Source of the DNA: Vallitalea pronyensis
GTDB lineage: Bacteria > Bacillota > Clostridia > Lachnospirales > Vallitaleaceae
Direction: 5' to 3'
Assembly (NCBI RefSeq): GCF_018141445.1
Contig: NZ_CP058649.1
Coordinates: 1-64,000 of the forward strand
Length of the DNA stretch: 64,000 nucleotides
In this document: positions 62,741-64,000 of the stretch, one piece after another
Layout: each line of letters starts with the position of its first letter
Numbering within the stretch: the stretch's first letter is position 1
The notes under the pieces: model-generated
What the model was told of the DNA's origin: nothing
The model's input: the letters and a program-made list of their open reading frames with translations, nothing else
Database searches by the model: none
Made by a program: the position numbers and the translations under genes

Positions 62741-62814
62741 GCACGTGTGGCTCAATTGGATAGAGCATCCGGCTTCGGACCGGAGGGTTGTGGGTTCGAG
62801 TCCTACCACGTGTG
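62741..62814 (+). tRNA. tRNA-Arg(TCG)
   Basis: The 74-base gene has acceptor stem GCACGTG paired with CACGTGT (one G-U), discriminator G, D arm with GGCTCAATTGGATAGAGC, anticodon loop CTTCGGA with anticodon TCG (reads CGA), and T arm with GTTCGAGTC. The CCA end is not encoded. It follows the dnaI gene and precedes an unrelated gene on the other strand. Confidence 0.93.
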
Positions 62815-62824
62815 TTATTGAAAG

Positions 62825-62855
62825 CCTATGTTTACGACTGATTCGTATGCATAGG
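62825..62855 (+). terminator. Hairpin past tRNA-Arg
   Basis: CCTATG pairs with CATAGG around a long loop, followed by TTATTTAATT. It begins 11 bases after the tRNA. Confidence 0.4.
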
Positions 62856-62900
62856 TTATTTAATTAAAAATGTTTAGTATCTATAAAATAAGGCTTAGAA

Positions 62901-62927
62901 AAGTTCCAGGTATTATACCTGGAACTT
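62901..62927. terminator. Bidirectional terminator
   Basis: AAGTTCCAGGT pairs perfectly with ACCTGGAACTT around a 5-base loop, between convergent transcripts (tRNA-Arg and the gene at 63004). Confidence 0.75.
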
Positions 62928-63003
62928 ATTTGCGCAATACAAATATTTAATGAATAGTTTAATTATAAATAATCACTAGCGTTAATTATTCCGTACAAAA
63001 ATC

Positions 63004-64000
63004 TCAAACCACATCATCTATTAGGTTATTGTCATATGCTAAACAAAAATCATCGTTTATTTTTATAACTGATAGGATAAATAGCCTTAAAAATATCATA
63101 TAATTTTGTCTATGTATTTTTTCATCATCACCAATATTTGGTTGAGTATGGCTATATTTATTTCTTAAATCTAACCCATTATTAAATTGGGATTTATTAA
63201 GATAATAGTTGATATAGTCTTGTTCTGGTCTTGAAAACAATAAATCTTCAAATTCAACCATATTTTTATCAGCTAGACAATCAATAATAGTCCTTTCTGA
63301 TTGAGAATATCTCCAATAGCTAACTACTTCATTATTATATAAATCTTTTAAAATCAGAATGAGAGGTTTATTACTTAAAATTATATATCCATTATTATCA
63401 GTTGATAAATATTTATTATCAACAAGCCATTTGACATCTGTGATACAATAATCGGCATATTCATTGAGATTGACTTTTTCATTACATAATAATTCATAAT
63501 AGCTATCATAAGATTTTTTTGATTTTTCATTATAGCCTAAACCACTTTGGTCGGAAAAGAGTAAAAATGTAACATACTTATACTCATCGCCAACACCATA
63601 GACATATTTCTTACTTACTATCGATGGTATGGCTTTATATATAAGGTGTTCAGAACTAATTTCAAGTAACTCAAAGTCAATTTTTCCTTCTTGAACAAAC
63701 AAAGAGAATTGCTTAAGTACAAACTCCATAGCTGGCATAATATTAGTGCATTTCTCAAGAAAAGTAGAATTTGTTGAAGGCATACTAACCTTAAAATTTT
63801 GAACATTAAATTCATTAGAAAGATATATCTCAAAGAACCATTCAATAACTTCTTCAAGTCTAATCCCAATGCTAAATAATTCATTGTAATATCCGGTCAA
63901 TTGAAGTAATGTTAAAATATTCATTCGCTCAAAGGCTATTCCTTTTCTATAAGCATTTCTTGAAGAAGTAATTATAAATCTCTCAAATACGCCCATCTGA
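63004..64000 (-). CDS. Protein of unknown function (probably 5'-truncated by the window edge)
   Basis: The frame is open from the right edge to a stop at 63004 and contains an ATG at 63996, so 330 residues or more are visible; too little upstream sequence is seen to judge the true start. The protein is helix-rich, without signal peptide. Towards the C-terminus it has LDLRNKYSHTQPNIGDDEKI followed by a long hydrophobic helix (YMIFLRLFILSVIKIN). An LRNxYSH string near the end is seen in some proteins of restriction or abortive-infection type and in DUF4209-like proteins, but this is too short to assign a family. Codon use and AT-richness are higher than in dnaI, so it may be accessory DNA. Confidence 0.7.
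   Translation of the reverse strand, partial: QMGVFERFIITSSRNAYRKGIAFERMNILTLLQLTGYYNELFSIGIRLEEVIEWFFEIYLSNEFNVQNFKVSMPSTNSTFLEKCTNIMPAMEFVLKQFSLFVQEGKIDFELLEISSEHLIYKAIPSIVSKKYVYGVGDEYKYVTFLLFSDQSGLGYNEKSKKSYDSYYELLCNEKVNLNEYADYCITDVKWLVDNKYLSTDNNGYIILSNKPLILILKDLYNNEVVSYWRYSQSERTIIDCLADKNMVEFEDLLFSRPEQDYINYYLNKSQFNNGLDLRNKYSHTQPNIGDDEKIHRQNYMIFLRLFILSVIKINDDFCLAYDNNLIDDVV

Overview
The window looks like chromosomal DNA of a low-GC, endospore-forming Gram-positive bacterium of class Clostridia. The spore genes spoIIE, yabP, yabQ, spoVT, spoVG and a gerA-type receptor show this, together with the clostridial gene order murC / purR ... spoVG-glmU-prs-pth-mfd-prsA-spoVT-mazG-hup-S4-yabP-yabQ-divIC-spoIIE-tilS-hpt-ftsH. 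A member of Lachnospirales, perhaps a Vallitalea-like lineage, is a guess from protein style only.

Region 1 (1-12.4 kb) is accessory DNA: short singleton genes, mostly small secreted or membrane proteins of unknown function, most with a good ribosome binding site and several with a terminator. Known relatives are a secreted Kelch/fibronectin protein, a PdaC/RsiV-type protein, a PNPOx-like flavoprotein, an SH3 protein and a histidine phosphatase with an altered RHG motif. Between them lie decayed genes: a tyrosine-recombinase C-terminus ending in an (Ala-Glu)12 tail, a possible transposase fragment, frameshifted remnants and an IS3-like palindrome. The region ends at the 3' side of a tRNA-Ser(CGA) gene, so it may be the remains of an island inserted at that tRNA.

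Region 2 (12.7-34.3 kb) holds metabolic and envelope genes: a two-component system with an ABC transporter that has two paralogous FtsX-type permeases; a cold-shock protein; a GH13 neopullulanase-like enzyme; a spore germinant receptor with gerAB divergent from gerAA-gerAC; asparaginase; a DinG/XPD-type helicase with an N-terminal PD-(D/E)XK nuclease-like domain; an iron alcohol dehydrogenase divergent from an AraC-type regulator; and a YaiI/YqxD protein. A small secreted repeat protein (33.9-34.3 kb) is flanked by near-identical hairpins.

Region 3 (34.7-58.3 kb, all minus strand) is the conserved housekeeping and sporulation cluster from purR to ftsH. It has two unusual points: a glgC-glgD pair between purR and spoVG, and a c-di-GMP-I (GEMM) riboswitch between pth and mfd. 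The riboswitch has its own strong promoter and is followed by terminator hairpins with no gene in between.

Region 4 (58.7-62.8 kb, plus strand) carries murC, two direct-repeat clusters of perfect DnaA boxes, the primosome genes dnaD and dnaI/dnaC, and tRNA-Arg(TCG). A partial unknown gene closes the window on the minus strand.
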